A program made the translations under genes and the position numbers. Under the pieces are notes generated by a model. That model was not told the DNA's origin. It did no database searches and worked only from the letters and a program-made list of their open reading frames with translations. Positions 42,993-51,980 of a stretch of DNA of 64,000 nt are shown here, piece by piece. Every line of letters begins with the position of its first letter. Positions within the stretch are counted from its first letter, which is position 1. The stretch covers positions 57,824-121,823 of the forward strand of contig JADLHM010000012.1 in NCBI GenBank assembly GCA_020848745.1, in the 5' to 3' direction. Source of the stretch: Deltaproteobacteria bacterium. Lineage in GTDB: Bacteria; Desulfobacterota; Binatia; UTPRO1.

Positions 42993-43166
42993 GGCCGGGC
43001 ATTCAAGTCAATCGCCGGAACGAGGTCAAGGCGCGTTTGACGGTCCGGAGCCTCGCCCATGGCTCCGACGCAGGCATCGTCGTTTCGAAGGGAAGACCGT
43101 CGTCATCGGTGCCTCGGCTGGGATCGGTGACGCCGCCGCGCGGCAGGAAACGGTCGGCCGCGCGAC

Positions 43167-43195
43167 TTGTCACGCCACGCCGGCTCCGCTATCGA
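43167..43195 (+). promoter_or_regulatory. Promoter for tRNA-Gly
   Basis: TTGTCA (43167-43172), 17-bp spacer, TATCGA (43190-43195), with the tRNA beginning 10 bp after the -10. Good spacing and distance, one to two mismatches. Confidence 0.5.
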
Positions 43196-43204
43196 CGAAC
43201 CCAC

Positions 43205-44505
<1,301 letters not shown>

Positions 44506-44521
44506 GGACGTCGTCCTCGCC

Positions 44522-44797
44522 TCACCGCGTCTCGTCCGAGGACGGTCGCGCCGGGCGCACGGAATCCTGGATCAGTTGCGCCACGTCACTCAAGCGAAAC
44601 CGGAGCGCGCCCCGTCGACCGAAGAGTTTCACCACAGGAATCCGCCGCTTGTACGCCCACTGGTAGAGCGTGCCCGGCCGGACGCCGAGCATCGTGGCCG
44701 CCTGCTTAACGTCGAGCAGCTGTTCACGTGCGATGTCGGCATCGCCGCGACCCGAGTCTTTGCCACGCAACCGACGCTGGTTCTCAGGGCGCGACAT
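44522..44797 (-). CDS. xis: Excisionase-like helix-turn-helix protein
   Basis: 91 residues from ATG 44797 with GGGAG upstream. MerR/HTH_17-type domain: LLDVKQAATMLGVRPGTLYQWAYKRRIPVVKLFGRRGALRFRLSDVAQLI, the pattern of phage and ICE excisionases or recombination directionality factors. It lies immediately before int on the same strand, where a directionality factor is expected. The frame is open upstream, but the extension overlaps the next gene. Confidence 0.85.
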   Translation of the reverse strand: MSRPENQRRLRGKDSGRGDADIAREQLLDVKQAATMLGVRPGTLYQWAYKRRIPVVKLFGRRGALRFRLSDVAQLIQDSVRPARPSSDETR

Positions 44798-44996
44798 CGG
44801 AGCGCTCTCCCGCCTCGTGTCGCCGGCTCGCCGGCTCCGCGAGGATGAGTTTCCCCGAAAGCGGCAGCGCATCGAGCAGCACCATCAGCGCGTCCTTGCG
44901 CGCGTTCCAAAAGGCCACGCCGACTTCTCGCCGTCGGCGGCGTCCCGGCGCTCCTACCGCAGAGTGCACCACAAAATCTGGTCGTCGTCCTGTCAT
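44784..44996 (-). CDS. Small conserved plasmid/ICE-type protein
   Basis: 70 residues from ATG 44996, with a near-perfect AAAGGAG site eight bases before it. Basic N-terminal half (GRRRRREVGVAFWNARKDAL) and a hydrophobic MVLLDALPLSGKLIL. Short proteins of the form AFxN.kd..lvLDALPLnGrl are, to my knowledge, frequent beside plasmid replication and transfer genes, with no proven function. Overlaps xis by 14 bp and so belongs to the xis-int operon, transcribed away from the iteron origin. Confidence 0.75.
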   Translation of the reverse strand: MTGRRPDFVVHSAVGAPGRRRRREVGVAFWNARKDALMVLLDALPLSGKLILAEPASRRHEAGERSDVAP

Positions 44997-45015
44997 TGGT
45001 CGTGCTCCTTTCTTC

Positions 45016-45148
45016 TCACCCCACAACATTTTTTTGGGTGAGCGGGCCTTCACCCGACGTGAGGCCCGCGAGGCCAAAAATTGGCCTCGTCAAAGGCGCT
45101 ACGCTGCGCGTGGAACGAGCGGCCGAGTGCCAGGCCAGAGAGCCTGGC
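45016..45148. repeat. Cluster of four inverted repeats upstream of the iteron origin
   Basis: TCACCC/GGGTGA (45016-45041, containing a T-run), GGGCC-TCAC/GTGA-GGCCC (45044-45067, one bulge), CGAGGCCAA/TTGGCCTCG with a 3-base loop (45069-45089) and GCCAGGC/GCCTGGC with a 6-base loop (45129-45148). Four hairpins in 130 bp between the divergent xis-int operon and the DnaA box suggest an origin-of-transfer, single-strand initiation or leading-strand signal; which one cannot be told. The first is also a candidate terminator. Confidence 0.6.
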
Positions 45149-45240
45149 GCGAGGTTGCGTGGAGCGGGCAGCGTCACCGCTGTGCTTCTCGGGGGGAGAG
45201 GCAGCGGCCGTGCGGAGGTGCCGGGGCGGGGGCGCCCGAG

Positions 45241-45249
45241 TTATCCACA
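45241..45249 (+). promoter_or_regulatory. Perfect DnaA box of the element origin
   Basis: TTATCCACA, exact consensus, 15 bp before the first iteron; the host initiator DnaA would be recruited here, as at many iteron plasmid origins. Confidence 0.85.
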
Positions 45250-45263
45250 GCCCGCCATTTGCC

Positions 45264-45370
45264 GTTCGTGCTTTCGGTAGGAACGCGCGCCCTGCGTTCG
45301 TGCTTTCAGTAGGAAGCTTGCCGCCAAAGTTCGTGCTTTCAGTAGGGACGGTTCGTGCTTTCGGTAGGAA
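45264..45370 (+). repeat. Four direct 20-bp iterons (replication origin)
   Basis: Unit GTTCGTGCTTTCRGTAGGAA at 45264-45283, 45296-45315, 45329-45348 (last base pair varied: GGGA) and 45351-45370. Start spacings are 32, 33 and 22 bp, i.e. about three, three and two helical turns, placing Rep monomers on the same face. No cas genes and no spacers of constant length, so not CRISPR. They precede an AT-rich tract and the rep gene. Confidence 0.93.
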
Positions 45371-45410
45371 AAGTCGGTGCAACTGGCCGCAACGACCCGC
45401 GATCTGGGAA

Positions 45411-45482
45411 GGTAAAGTACTTCTTAAAGAAGAATGATCTTAAATTATCTTAATGCATTAAAGCGCAATGCGGGTTAAGTTT
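45411..45482. promoter_or_regulatory. AT-rich unwinding region with palindromes before rep
   Basis: The local drop to AT-rich sequence after the iterons looks like a duplex-unwinding element. It holds two palindromes, CTTCTTAAAGAAG (45420-45432) and TTAATGCATTAA (45450-45461), which may be autorepressor sites for Rep. The rep start lies ~10 bp downstream. Confidence 0.6.
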
Positions 45483-45490
45483 GAAGAAAT

Positions 45491-46744
45491 ATGCACGGAA
45501 GAATTACACAACCATTCTCTGCGAAAACCATCCTAGATCAATTAGGCCTGGAGAATCTCGCGCCAGCCTCGACACCATCGTCGTCTCTTCGAAACGACGA
45601 CAGGGTGCTTGCAGCTCGGTCCGATGCGATGGACACGGGCCGATACGACTTCGATCTCGCCGAATTCCCGCTCTTTCGCTACAGCAAGAACGACCGAAAC
45701 ACGGCTTCGCGGGAGCCCCTCGTCTACGCCGATACCATCACCGGCAGGGACGGTGCGCGGATTGAACGTCACTGGGAGGTCTATCCCGGCCCCTTCGGCT
45801 TCGGGGGCCAAACCACGCAGCAGGTACTCTACGAGCTCCTCCAGCTCTACATCGAGCAAGGATGCCGCGGGACGCAGATCCAATTCGGCACACCGCGCGC
45901 CCTCCTGCTTCGCACGTGGCCTGAGGCGCGGAACCCCTCGACCAAGGATTACGCGCGACTCCGCCGCGATCTCGATATCCTTCGCGGCTACGATTTCCAT
46001 TGTCGGAACGCTTTCTGGGACCGGAAGCGCCAAGCTTACGTCGATATGCACTGGCGATTGTTCGGCGACGTTTGCTACTTCAAGCCCCGCCCAAACAACT
46101 CCTGGCAAGAGGAGCTGCCGTTTGGCTTCATCGAAGTCAGCCGCGTGCTTCAGCAAATCGCGCGGACGCGCGGCTTCTTCTCGCTCGGGTTCAACTCCGA
46201 CCTGTTCCACTCACTGAAGCCGCTGGAGCAGCGGCTTGCGCTCTACCTCTCGAAGAAGTTCGTTTCGCAGGCACGGCATCAGCGCTACGTCGCCGACCTC
46301 GCGCGCGCCCTACCGATTGAGGCGGCGCGTCCCGACAACCTCCGGGCGACCATTGCTCGTGCTGCCGACGGTCTCCTCACCCGCGGGGTGCCAACGCTTC
46401 GCGCATACTCTTTCGAGAAATCCGCGCGTACGGGTGAGTGGCTCGTCGTGTTCGAGCGGCGGACCAAGCCCACGCAGAGCTACCGCCTCCCGCGCCACGC
46501 AGCCCTGTCCCTCGACCCCGAGGTTGCTCTTCTCGTCCAGGAGATTACCGCGCGCGTCGGGAGTCGCGACGATGTGCTGTGGTGGACCAAATGCGCGGAG
46601 GCCCTCGGTGCCGACCTCGTTCAGCAGGGTCTCAGTCAGCTCCGGGATGCAGAGGAAGGCGGCGTTCGCGTTCGGAGTCGAGGCGCGTTGTTGACGAAGA
46701 TCTTCAAGGACCTCGCAGCACGACATCAATCGGCACTTCAATAG
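45491..46744 (+). CDS. repA: Replication initiator protein, RPA (plasmid RepA) family
   Basis: 417 residues. The N-terminal third reads DFDLAEFPLFRYSKNDRNTASREPL and further IERHWEVYPGPFGFG, which matches the start of the RPA replication initiator family of broad-host plasmids; two winged-helix-like domains follow (LPFGFIEVSRVLQQIARTRG, SLKPLEQRLALYLSKKFV). It should bind the upstream iterons to open the origin. ATG 45491 has only a weak GAAG site. There is no partner partition gene next to it. Confidence 0.85.
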   Translation: MHGRITQPFSAKTILDQLGLENLAPASTPSSSLRNDDRVLAARSDAMDTGRYDFDLAEFPLFRYSKNDRNTASREPLVYADTITGRDGARIERHWEVYPGPFGFGGQTTQQVLYELLQLYIEQGCRGTQIQFGTPRALLLRTWPEARNPSTKDYARLRRDLDILRGYDFHCRNAFWDRKRQAYVDMHWRLFGDVCYFKPRPNNSWQEELPFGFIEVSRVLQQIARTRGFFSLGFNSDLFHSLKPLEQRLALYLSKKFVSQARHQRYVADLARALPIEAARPDNLRATIARAADGLLTRGVPTLRAYSFEKSARTGEWLVVFERRTKPTQSYRLPRHAALSLDPEVALLVQEITARVGSRDDVLWWTKCAEALGADLVQQGLSQLRDAEEGGVRVRSRGALLTKIFKDLAARHQSALQ

Positions 46745-46776
46745 TCACGCGCCTGCTGGTCGTAGAGCCATCGCAC

Positions 46777-47037
46777 TTGGCACCACGTGACCTATTCGCT
46801 ACGTGCGTCGATGTGTCCGCTCCGAGACTACGTGTCACGTACCGGAAGCCTCGCCGGGTTTCGGCGGACTTCATCCGCGGTTACGCGGCTGCGGACCACC
46901 CACGCGTGCCCTGGCCTATCGACCCAACAACCGGCATGCCTGCCCCAGTCATCTGTCGTACCTACGTGGCCGACAACATGGAGCTCGTAGTTGTCGAGGA
47001 AGCACCGCGTCGTCGCCCGAAGGGGCGGCGGCGCTGA
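46777..47037 (+). CDS. Hypothetical small protein (weak evidence)
   Basis: About 86 residues, from TTG 46777; the frame is open further upstream in the rep gene, and no clear ATG or ribosome-binding site is seen, so the start is uncertain. Codon use is plausible (RVTYRKPRRVSADFIRGYAA, PVICRTYVADNMELVVVEE) and ends in a run of arginines (RRRPKGRRR). No family recognised. It may be a decayed gene or a fragment. Confidence 0.35.
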   Translation: MAPRDLFATCVDVSAPRLRVTYRKPRRVSADFIRGYAAADHPRVPWPIDPTTGMPAPVICRTYVADNMELVVVEEAPRRRPKGRRR

Positions 47038-47151
47038 CCACCGCAGCAGCCGTCCTCGACTCTCCGTAGGCACCTCGGAACCGCTCTTCTCTTGGTGAGC
47101 CCAGGTCTGGGCCCTGCGAGAGTTCCCGGTAGCACGACCCGCCTTTGCGGC

Positions 47152-47201
47152 GTCAAGGCCAAGCTCGCTCCGCTCGTCGCGCCATAGGCGCGAGCCTTGA
47201 C
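47152..47201. repeat. Nested cruciform (two stacked perfect stems)
   Basis: Outer stem GTCAAGGC (47152-47159) with GCCTTGAC (47194-47201); inner stem TCGCGCC (47177-47183), ATA loop, GGCGCGA (47187-47193) directly abutting the outer arm. A 17-base bulge lies on one side only. The fold is not followed by T residues, so it is not a Rho-independent terminator; an origin-of-transfer, integration-related or structured-RNA role is possible. The rest of 47038-47334 shows no gene. Confidence 0.6.
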
Positions 47202-47334
47202 CCCTCGGCGGGCCGTGCGTGTCGGCCGCTATGAGCGAACAAGGTTCGCTCTGCTCTCAGTTCCGAGAGCGAGCAACGACACAAAGGCCGGCGGAGGGAA
47301 CAGCCGCTAGCCCGTAACATCGGAGAAAAAAACC

Positions 47335-47634
47335 ATGAGTAAACTACATACAACGGTCGAGAAGCTGCGGGGGAAATTCGAACTCGGAAGGACCCTGAGT
47401 ACGCCGGGAGCCCTTGCGGCGTTGACGCCGGGCGACATCCTGAGCGCGCTTCGTCGCCACGCGGTCGGGGACTGGGGCGACTGCGGGCCCGAAGATTGGG
47501 AAGAGAACGAGCTCTCCCTACGTGAGGGCTTCCGGCTGTTCTCGGTCTACCACTCAGCGGCAGGCGTCAAGTTCTGGGTGATCACCGAAGCTGACCGCTC
47601 GGCAACCACCGTCCTCCTGCCTGACGAGTACTAA
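47335..47634 (+). CDS. Small conserved mobile-element protein of unknown function
   Basis: 99 residues, acidic, starting SKLHTTVEKLRGKFELGRTL and containing LTPGDILSALRRHAVGDWGDCGPEDWEENELSLREGFRLFSVY. Related short proteins (TVEKLRGKFELG... GDWG.l...D...N) recur on plasmids and ICEs. GGAGAAA precedes the ATG. A strong terminator follows, so it is a single-gene unit, function unknown. Confidence 0.8.
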   Translation: MSKLHTTVEKLRGKFELGRTLSTPGALAALTPGDILSALRRHAVGDWGDCGPEDWEENELSLREGFRLFSVYHSAAGVKFWVITEADRSATTVLLPDEY

Positions 47635-47651
47635 ACTAAACGGGCAGTCAC

Positions 47652-47687
47652 GGACCGTCGGCGATTTCGCTGGCGGTCCTTTCTTTG
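47652..47687 (+). terminator. Rho-independent terminator
   Basis: A 12-bp stem (GGACCGTCGGCG with CGCTGGCGGTCC, including G-U pairs) around an ATTT loop, then TTTCTTTG. It ends the gene at 47335-47634 18 bp after its stop codon. Confidence 0.9.
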
Positions 47688-47937
47688 TTCTCGACGCCGG
47701 GCCTCTCCGCTGCTTTCGGCTGACAACTCCGACCCCTATCGTCTTCCGTTCGAACCTCCGTGACCTCCCCACGCAAAGCCTCCACACCTCTGCATGCTCC
47801 TCTGCATGCCCAGAATCGTCCGTAAGCTGCTGAACTCAGGAACCCTTCCTGGAACCCCCAAAGACAAGTCCACCCGCATGTAAGACGGGGTCCGACCCTG
47901 GTCGGAAGCGCAGGTGTTTCGCTAGAGTCCGGCCTTG
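47688..47937. promoter_or_regulatory. Regulatory gap before the first winged-helix gene
   Basis: No gene. Contains a 11-base direct repeat CCTCTGCATGC at 47787-47797 and 47799-47809 (12-bp period), and a palindrome TCCGACCCTGGTCGGA (47891-47906) 32 bp before the start of the next gene. These look like binding sites for a regulator of the transfer-like operon. Confidence 0.45.
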
Positions 47938-48582
47938 ATGGCAGTCGGCGTTGCGCTCACCACACGAGACCGCGACATCCTCACGGTCCTCGGTACGCGT
48001 CTCCGAGTCCTGTCCATGGGACAACTGGCCGAGGCATGGTGGGGTGCTCGACCGTCGGCGGTGGCACAGGCTGCGGCGAGGATGGCGGCGCTTGCGGAGG
48101 CAGGATGGGTGCGGTCGGACGCTCTCCTGGCGCGACCGATGGTGTCGTTGCGCCGTCCCTTGGTGTGCTGGCAGCCGGACGAAACGACGCCGCAATTCTC
48201 GACCATTGCAGGAACGCTTCGAAGTCGGTGGCAGCAAGCTGCGGCCGTCCTGACCCCCTGCGTGACGCCGACGGCTCCCACGGCGGAACAGTTCGGCCGC
48301 GGGACCCTGCGCTTGCCGCGGGTGGTCGAAGTCACCCACGACCTCCACTTGGCCCAGGTGTACCTTCAGATGCGTCGTGACTTGCCGACCCGGGCGCGTT
48401 CCTGGGTGATTGAGGACCACGTCGACGACCTCGGCGGAGCGGGGGAGAAGCGCCCCGATGCCTACGTGACCGATGGACGACATCGGACGGCGATCGAGCT
48501 CGCGGGCGAGTACGACGCCAAGAAGCTCGCGGCGTTCCACGCCTTTTGCACCGATGAGGGGCTCGCCTATGAACTCTGGTGA
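47938..48582 (+). CDS. Winged-helix protein, replication-relaxation (Replic_Relax)-like
   Basis: 214 residues. N-terminal winged helix (TTRDRDILTVLGTRLRVLSMGQLAEAWWG) similar in pattern to plasmid replication-relaxation proteins. The C-terminal part, RPDAYVTDGRHRTAIELAGEYDAKKLAAFHAFC, has the D...E..K spacing of a PD-(D/E)XK-like fold, which also occurs in that family. ATG 47938; in-frame TTG 47935 is also possible. It overlaps the next gene by 14 bp, so the pair is co-translated. Confidence 0.7.
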   Translation: MAVGVALTTRDRDILTVLGTRLRVLSMGQLAEAWWGARPSAVAQAAARMAALAEAGWVRSDALLARPMVSLRRPLVCWQPDETTPQFSTIAGTLRSRWQQAAAVLTPCVTPTAPTAEQFGRGTLRLPRVVEVTHDLHLAQVYLQMRRDLPTRARSWVIEDHVDDLGGAGEKRPDAYVTDGRHRTAIELAGEYDAKKLAAFHAFCTDEGLAYELW

Positions 48583-49258
48583 GGTTGCGGCCCGTCCTGG
48601 ACGCGACGAGCGATTGCTCGCTCACCTTGGGCTCTACCACGTCAGTTTGCGCCCGATCCTGGAGCGCTTGTTCTTCGACGGTGCCGACGCCCGGAATGTT
48701 CTCGGACGCCTCGCTGCTGCCGGTCGCATCCGGTCGCGCCCCCTGCGTGGCGGTCCGCTGCGTCTCTACCAACTCACCGCGGCGGAGGCTGCCACGCGAG
48801 GCCTCCCGCATCGCGCGCATCCGCTGGGCAGTCGGGCCCTTGCGGAAGCGCTTGCAGTGCTCTGGTTTGCCGCGTGTGACGAGCCGCTGCGCTATCGATT
48901 GGAGCGGCCCGAGCTCGAAGCGCTGCTTGGCACGGAGCCCCCGCATGGTCCGCATGTGGTCGAGCCCGGTGAGCCGCCGCGCGTGTATCGCGTTTATGTA
49001 CCAGGACCGCAGACGCGAACGACGGTCATTGTGAAGACCCTTGCCCGTTACGCCGGGGCGCTGACGGCCAATGAAATCCTCGCATCCTGGATGAAGAATC
49101 GGTTATACGCGGTCGCCGTGCTGCTCGACGAAGGACAACGACGGATGCGGGTCGATACAGTGCTTCGGAGAACGTCGCTCCCTCTCGAAGTGCGAACGGC
49201 CTACGCCCCACCACCACACGCACTCCACGACGCAGTCCGAAAGCTACGCCATGGCTGA
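48569..49258 (+). CDS. Winged-helix protein (paralogue of the 51955-52695 gene)
   Basis: 229 residues from ATG 48569. LLAHLGLYHVSLRPILERLFFDGADARNVLGRLAAAGRIRSRP is a winged-helix unit; downstream ALAEALAVLWFAACDEPLRY aligns with ELAEALCVLWFCRMMRPVKA of the later paralogue. The stop overlaps the coupling-ATPase start. No catalytic motif is seen; it is probably a DNA-binding accessory protein of the ATPase. Confidence 0.72.
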   Translation: MNSGEVAARPGRDERLLAHLGLYHVSLRPILERLFFDGADARNVLGRLAAAGRIRSRPLRGGPLRLYQLTAAEAATRGLPHRAHPLGSRALAEALAVLWFAACDEPLRYRLERPELEALLGTEPPHGPHVVEPGEPPRVYRVYVPGPQTRTTVIVKTLARYAGALTANEILASWMKNRLYAVAVLLDEGQRRMRVDTVLRRTSLPLEVRTAYAPPPHALHDAVRKLRHG

Positions 49259-51980
49259 GAAGGTGCCGACGAATCCGACGCCGCAATTCCTAAATGCCCC
49301 CGGCGATGTCTACGACCTCGGCGACAAGCCGACGATTCAACGCTACCCGCTACTCTACAGTCCGAAATCCACATCGCAGCTGAACACGGCGCGACTGCCG
49401 CCCCTTGCGGCGATGCGCGACATGGACCTCGCCTACCGAGAGCAGGCCCTCTCCACCGAAACGCTTGCTCGCGAGACACTCTCACTCCTGCTCTTCCTCG
49501 CCATCGTCGCCCATCTGCTGGCGTGGGGGATGGTGCTCCTCGACCAGCTGATTCCGATCACTTGGGCCTATGCGCTTGCGATGTCGGTTGGTGGCGCCGC
49601 GACGGTCACGTTGGTGCTCACGCGTCGTGCGACGGCGCTTGGCATCGTCTGGCGTTTGGGGGGACCGCTCGCCTTCGCGGCGCTCGCGCATCTCCTGAGT
49701 TTCATCCTGCCAAGTCGTCTACTCGGAAGCCTCATCCTGGCCGGCCTGACCTTCGGTGCGTTTGCCGTCGAGGGTGCAGCGCCGTGCCGCTTCTATCAGG
49801 CCTGGCTTACAACTCATCCCCGGTTGCGTCCGGAGACCCGCGCGACCTTGCAGCCGGCAGGCGGTGCCCCCGACTACCGTCTATTGGCCATCGTTCTCGC
49901 GATTGCCGTGGGTGTGCCGATGCTCTCAGCGAGCGCGGCGATTGTAAGCCTCTACGTGCTCGCCTTCTCGCGCCTGGCGCCGCATCGTTTTGGGCTGCGG
50001 CTCGTGCCCGTCGCCCGGGAAGTACTCGTCCAGTTTCTGCACTACGGTGCGCAGTCGACGCACGCTCCGGGTATCTGGCAAGCGCCCACGACCCTTCGAC
50101 GACGTATCGCCACCGTGTGTTTGCTCCTCTTGCCGCTTTTCGTCACGCTCGCGGAAGCCCTCTGTCTGTATGCGCCGAACGACATCCTGTGGTTTGGAGC
50201 ATCAGGGCATTACACGGCCGCTGCACTCCGCGAGCTGCTCCATGACTCTCCGGTGCGCTGGCTCGAAGTGTTCTTCTATTTGCTCCGCGACGGAAGCCCG
50301 CTCTGGGTCTTCATCCTTCCCGTGGCGCTCATCATTGCCCTCACGCTGCCGCTGGTGCTGCTCCTCGCCGTGTATGCTCGTCCGCTGCTCGAAGCTGCGG
50401 AGCAGCGCGACCGAATCGAAGGCGTCCGCAACGCTGACGGGACCTGGACATCAGGTCTTGATGAGGATGGACGCACCGAATGGCAGTGGTACGTAGACCG
50501 GCTCCGCATCTCCCCGCACGTGGCGCCTGACCCGCTCGGCGGTACGGTGCACGAGGCCCACCACCTGTTTCTCGGCGTCGAACCCAACTTCAAGTTCCCA
50601 GTGCTGTTGGACCGAGACGTCCTTCACGAACACGCCTACATCTGTGGCGAAACGGGAAGCGGGAAGACGAGTCTCGGCGTCATGCCGCTTGTCCTCCAAC
50701 TGCTTCGTGGCGGCGAGCCGCGGGACGGCCAGCATGGTCCGCCCCGGCCCCCGATGGTGATCCTCGACCTCAAGGGAGACCCGGCGTTCTTCCACACGCT
50801 GCGCGAGGAATGCGCGACGCTCAAGATTCCGTTTCGGTTCTTTACCCCCGAAAAGGACCGGGCATCCCACTACTTCAATCCGTTCACGTCCTTGAAGACG
50901 ACCTCACGCTCGTTGCCGCAGCTCTGCCAGCTGATTCTCGACTCGCTCGCCCTCTCGCACGGCGAGGGCTATGGGCGCTCGTACTACTCGCGCCAAAGTC
51001 GGTACGCGCTCTTGAGCGTCCTCCAAAAGAACCCGAACATTGATTCCTTCGACGCGCTCTACAAGGAGCTCGAAGCGCTGAAGCGTGAGAAGAAGGATGT
51101 CTTCGAGCTCATCTCCACGATTCACGCCCTGACGTTCTATCCGCAGCTCTTGACGACGGCAGCGACACCACCCGCAGCCGACTCGGTCATCGACATGGCG
51201 CGAGTCTTGGAGGAGCGTCAGGTCGTGTATTTCTGGCTGCCGGCGGCGCTCGAAAGCATCAGTGTGCGCGAGATTGGGAAGCTCGCTCTCTATGCCCTGC
51301 TCACCGCGGCGATCGACCGCCAGCGCGCCGGCGCCGAGGAGCGCAAGGCCCTGCTCGTCATCGACGAATTTCAGCGACTCGCCGGGGAGAATTTCAAAAT
51401 CATCCTTGAGCAGGCGCGGAGCTTTGGCGTCGCCGCGATGCTCGCGAACCAGACGCAAGCAGACCTCGACACGCCGAGCGGTGACCTCCGGCCGACTGTC
51501 CGCACGAATACGCGCCTCAAACTCTACTTCAGCGTGAGCGAACCGACGGAAGTGCGTGCGCTCATGGAGATGTCCGGGGAAGAGGTCGCCCTGATGTCCT
51601 CGTTCACGAGCGGGTATTCGCCGCAGGGCTCGACGTCCTCAGCGACGTGGGCGGAAATCGTGAAGCCGCGTCTCACCCGGAACGACATCATCGGCGCGAC
51701 TGACCACCCGCTCCACGCCATTGCCCAGATTTCCCGTGGAAGCGGGTACTCGCAGTTCGGGGGCTTGCCGATTCCGGTCCGTACGACGTGGCCGCTCACT
51801 CGCGATACCTACGATGCCCGCGCCACGGCAGCCTGGCCGACACCGACACCGCACCTGTCCGTTGGCACCAAGGCGGTCGACACCATCGAACGCGAGCGCG
51901 TCGAGGAGGCCGCGGCGGTTGCGGCGGCGCAGAAGGCGAAGCTCCAAAAGCTCCTTGCCTCCAAAGCCGAAAAGAGCTGA
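49251..51980 (+). CDS. VirD4/TraG-like membrane ATPase (type IV coupling protein-like), seven predicted TM helices
   Basis: 909 residues. About seven hydrophobic helices (79-98, 104-123, 137-153, 156-173, 211-238, 286-305, 351-375), then a HerA/FtsK-type ATPase domain: Walker A GETGSGKTSLG near 466, ILDLKGDPAFF, Walker B LLVIDEFQRLAGENF near 702, and LANQTQADLDTPS. Type IV coupling proteins normally have two TMs, so the extra helices are unusual. It would link a DNA substrate to a membrane channel, but no relaxase or T4SS genes are visible here. Overlaps both neighbours. Confidence 0.85.
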   Translation: MAEKVPTNPTPQFLNAPGDVYDLGDKPTIQRYPLLYSPKSTSQLNTARLPPLAAMRDMDLAYREQALSTETLARETLSLLLFLAIVAHLLAWGMVLLDQLIPITWAYALAMSVGGAATVTLVLTRRATALGIVWRLGGPLAFAALAHLLSFILPSRLLGSLILAGLTFGAFAVEGAAPCRFYQAWLTTHPRLRPETRATLQPAGGAPDYRLLAIVLAIAVGVPMLSASAAIVSLYVLAFSRLAPHRFGLRLVPVAREVLVQFLHYGAQSTHAPGIWQAPTTLRRRIATVCLLLLPLFVTLAEALCLYAPNDILWFGASGHYTAAALRELLHDSPVRWLEVFFYLLRDGSPLWVFILPVALIIALTLPLVLLLAVYARPLLEAAEQRDRIEGVRNADGTWTSGLDEDGRTEWQWYVDRLRISPHVAPDPLGGTVHEAHHLFLGVEPNFKFPVLLDRDVLHEHAYICGETGSGKTSLGVMPLVLQLLRGGEPRDGQHGPPRPPMVILDLKGDPAFFHTLREECATLKIPFRFFTPEKDRASHYFNPFTSLKTTSRSLPQLCQLILDSLALSHGEGYGRSYYSRQSRYALLSVLQKNPNIDSFDALYKELEALKREKKDVFELISTIHALTFYPQLLTTAATPPAADSVIDMARVLEERQVVYFWLPAALESISVREIGKLALYALLTAAIDRQRAGAEERKALLVIDEFQRLAGENFKIILEQARSFGVAAMLANQTQADLDTPSGDLRPTVRTNTRLKLYFSVSEPTEVRALMEMSGEEVALMSSFTSGYSPQGSTSSATWAEIVKPRLTRNDIIGATDHPLHAIAQISRGSGYSQFGGLPIPVRTTWPLTRDTYDARATAAWPTPTPHLSVGTKAVDTIERERVEEAAAVAAAQKAKLQKLLASKAEKS

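Noticed and set aside
45264..45370. CRISPR array
   Set aside because: Only four units, spacer lengths of 12, 13 and 2 bases, no cas genes; phased iterons fit better.
45050..45382. Minus-strand open frame through the iterons, with repeated FLPKART / PTESTN peptides
   Set aside because: The repetition is simply the translation of the DNA iterons; no start signal, and the iteron origin explains it.
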